Below, one piece after another: positions 63,592 through 64,000 of a DNA stretch of 64,000 nucleotides. The notes under the pieces are model-generated. The model saw only the letters and a program-made list of their open reading frames with translations, searched no databases and had not been told where the DNA came from. The translations under genes were made by a program, and so were the position numbers. Numbering within the stretch: the first letter of the stretch is position 1; the number at the start of each line of letters is the position of its first letter. Source of the stretch: Pyrinomonas methylaliphatogenes (GTDB lineage Bacteria; Acidobacteriota; Blastocatellia; Pyrinomonadales; Pyrinomonadaceae). The stretch lies in NCBI RefSeq assembly GCF_000820845.2, contig NZ_CBXV010000002.1:186001-250000 (forward strand). The letters run 5' to 3'.

Positions 63592-64000
63592 TCAGGCGGC
63601 GCGGGCGCGCGGCGCATAATAACGTCGGGCGATCCGTTCGAGCCACTCCTGCGCCTGCTCATAGTAAGGGAATCTTTGCTCTTCGGCGCGAAAAGCTTTC
63701 GTGTGGTAGTAGCGTCGCCCGTTGATGAAGCGCGCTGGATGTTTGATGTGTAACATCTCGTGATAGAGGATATATTCGACGAACCACTCGGGAACATCGC
63801 GCGAATCGAGCGTCTTGCTGATCACGATCGTATCATGCACTCCGTCGTGATGCCCCAGAATGCGCCGCGTCCGACGCTGCGACCAGGTCAGCGTCGGTTT
63901 CGGCAGCTTGCCGCCGAAATAGCGCCTATTCAACCGATCGAACATGCGATCGAGATCATATACCTGACCGCGCGCTGAGGAGATGACTTTTCGCCCGCGC
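63592..64000 (-). CDS. SprT-like zinc metalloprotease domain protein (5' end cut by window edge)
   Basis: The frame stays open to 64000 without a stop, so the ATG at 63945 is probably internal; the upstream in-frame sequence ([11 protein letters not shown]) fits the family. The visible part has [17 protein letters not shown] and the zinc motif HEMLHIKHP (HExxH form), then a third-ligand region with [14 protein letters not shown]. SprT/DUF45-like proteins are small metalloproteases or metal-binding proteins of unclear substrate. Confidence 0.8.
   Translation of the reverse strand, partial: RGRKVISSARGQVYDLDRMFDRLNRRYFGGKLPKPTLTWSQRRTRRILGHHDGVHDTIVISKTLDSRDVPEWFVEYILYHEMLHIKHPARFINGRRYYHTKAFRAEEQRFPYYEQAQEWLERIARRYYAPRARAA

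Overview
The window looks like a stretch of a GC-rich bacterial chromosome, most plausibly an acidobacterium of the Blastocatellia type. That assignment is inference. It rests on gene content: a CadC-like winged-helix/TPR regulator, a DUF1844 protein, an OPT transporter with a large extra insert, WD40-like S9 peptidases, secreted LolA-like proteins, a PEP-CTERM protein and an archaeal-type ATP-dependent DNA ligase. No 16S rRNA or tRNA gene is visible to confirm it. Genes are tightly packed on both strands. I found no insertion sequence, prophage, CRISPR array or integrase.

Layout. 1-4000: tsaE (cut by the left edge), a fused pabB-pabC gene and the NAD(P)HX repair enzyme nnr. 4149-11825: a signalling block on the minus strand, with an HDOD protein, a 75-residue orphan, and a run of HD-GYP/GGDEF protein, histidine kinase and NtrC-type regulator. 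12.3-16.6 kb: plus-strand S9 peptidase, LOG-like protein, SDR and CBM9-like protein. 16.7-20.6 kb: PilZ protein, secreted protein and OPT transporter. 21.2-22.8 kb: membrane-anchored molybdopterin oxidoreductase. 22.9-27.0 kb: minus-strand unit DUF1844 - MBL hydrolase - ribF - aarF/ubiB, divergent from mazG. 28-33.6 kb: Crp/Fnr regulator, zinc alcohol dehydrogenase, DsbD-alpha-like protein, rlmN and an O-methyltransferase-like enzyme. 33.9-38.9 kb: secreted protein of unknown function, CadC-like regulator and PEP-CTERM protein. 39.7-47.8 kb: thioesterase and hydrolase pair, a glycosyltransferase, then a minus-strand run of zinc ribbon, phosphoribosyltransferase, DNA ligase, USP, HIT and metK. 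48-50.7 kb: a PRC-barrel/MgtE-N/CBS protein followed by a divergent Nramp-family transporter. 50.7-55 kb: heat-shock cluster of two Hsp20 genes, grpE and a Clp ATPase. 55.9-58.2 kb: two glycosyltransferases. 58.4-62.9 kb: the classical ffh-rpsP-khpA-rimM-trmD-rplS-rnhB unit with a good sigma-70 promoter. The right edge cuts a SprT-like metalloprotease gene.

The least explained structure is not a gene. At nine places, eight of them between genes or at gene ends, a 17-35 bp sequence occurs exactly twice with a start-to-start distance of about 50-72 bp. The repeated sequence differs from place to place but the geometry is similar. Two pairs begin across the stop codon of the upstream gene, and one lies inside the 5' end of tsaE. 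Other points worth a second look are two nested inverted-repeat elements at 33.7-33.8 kb, the MgtE-N/CBS plus Nramp-like pair whose transporter lacks the usual Mn-binding residues, two receiver domains without the phosphoacceptor aspartate, and a short N-terminal motif shared by GrpE and the DUF1844 protein.
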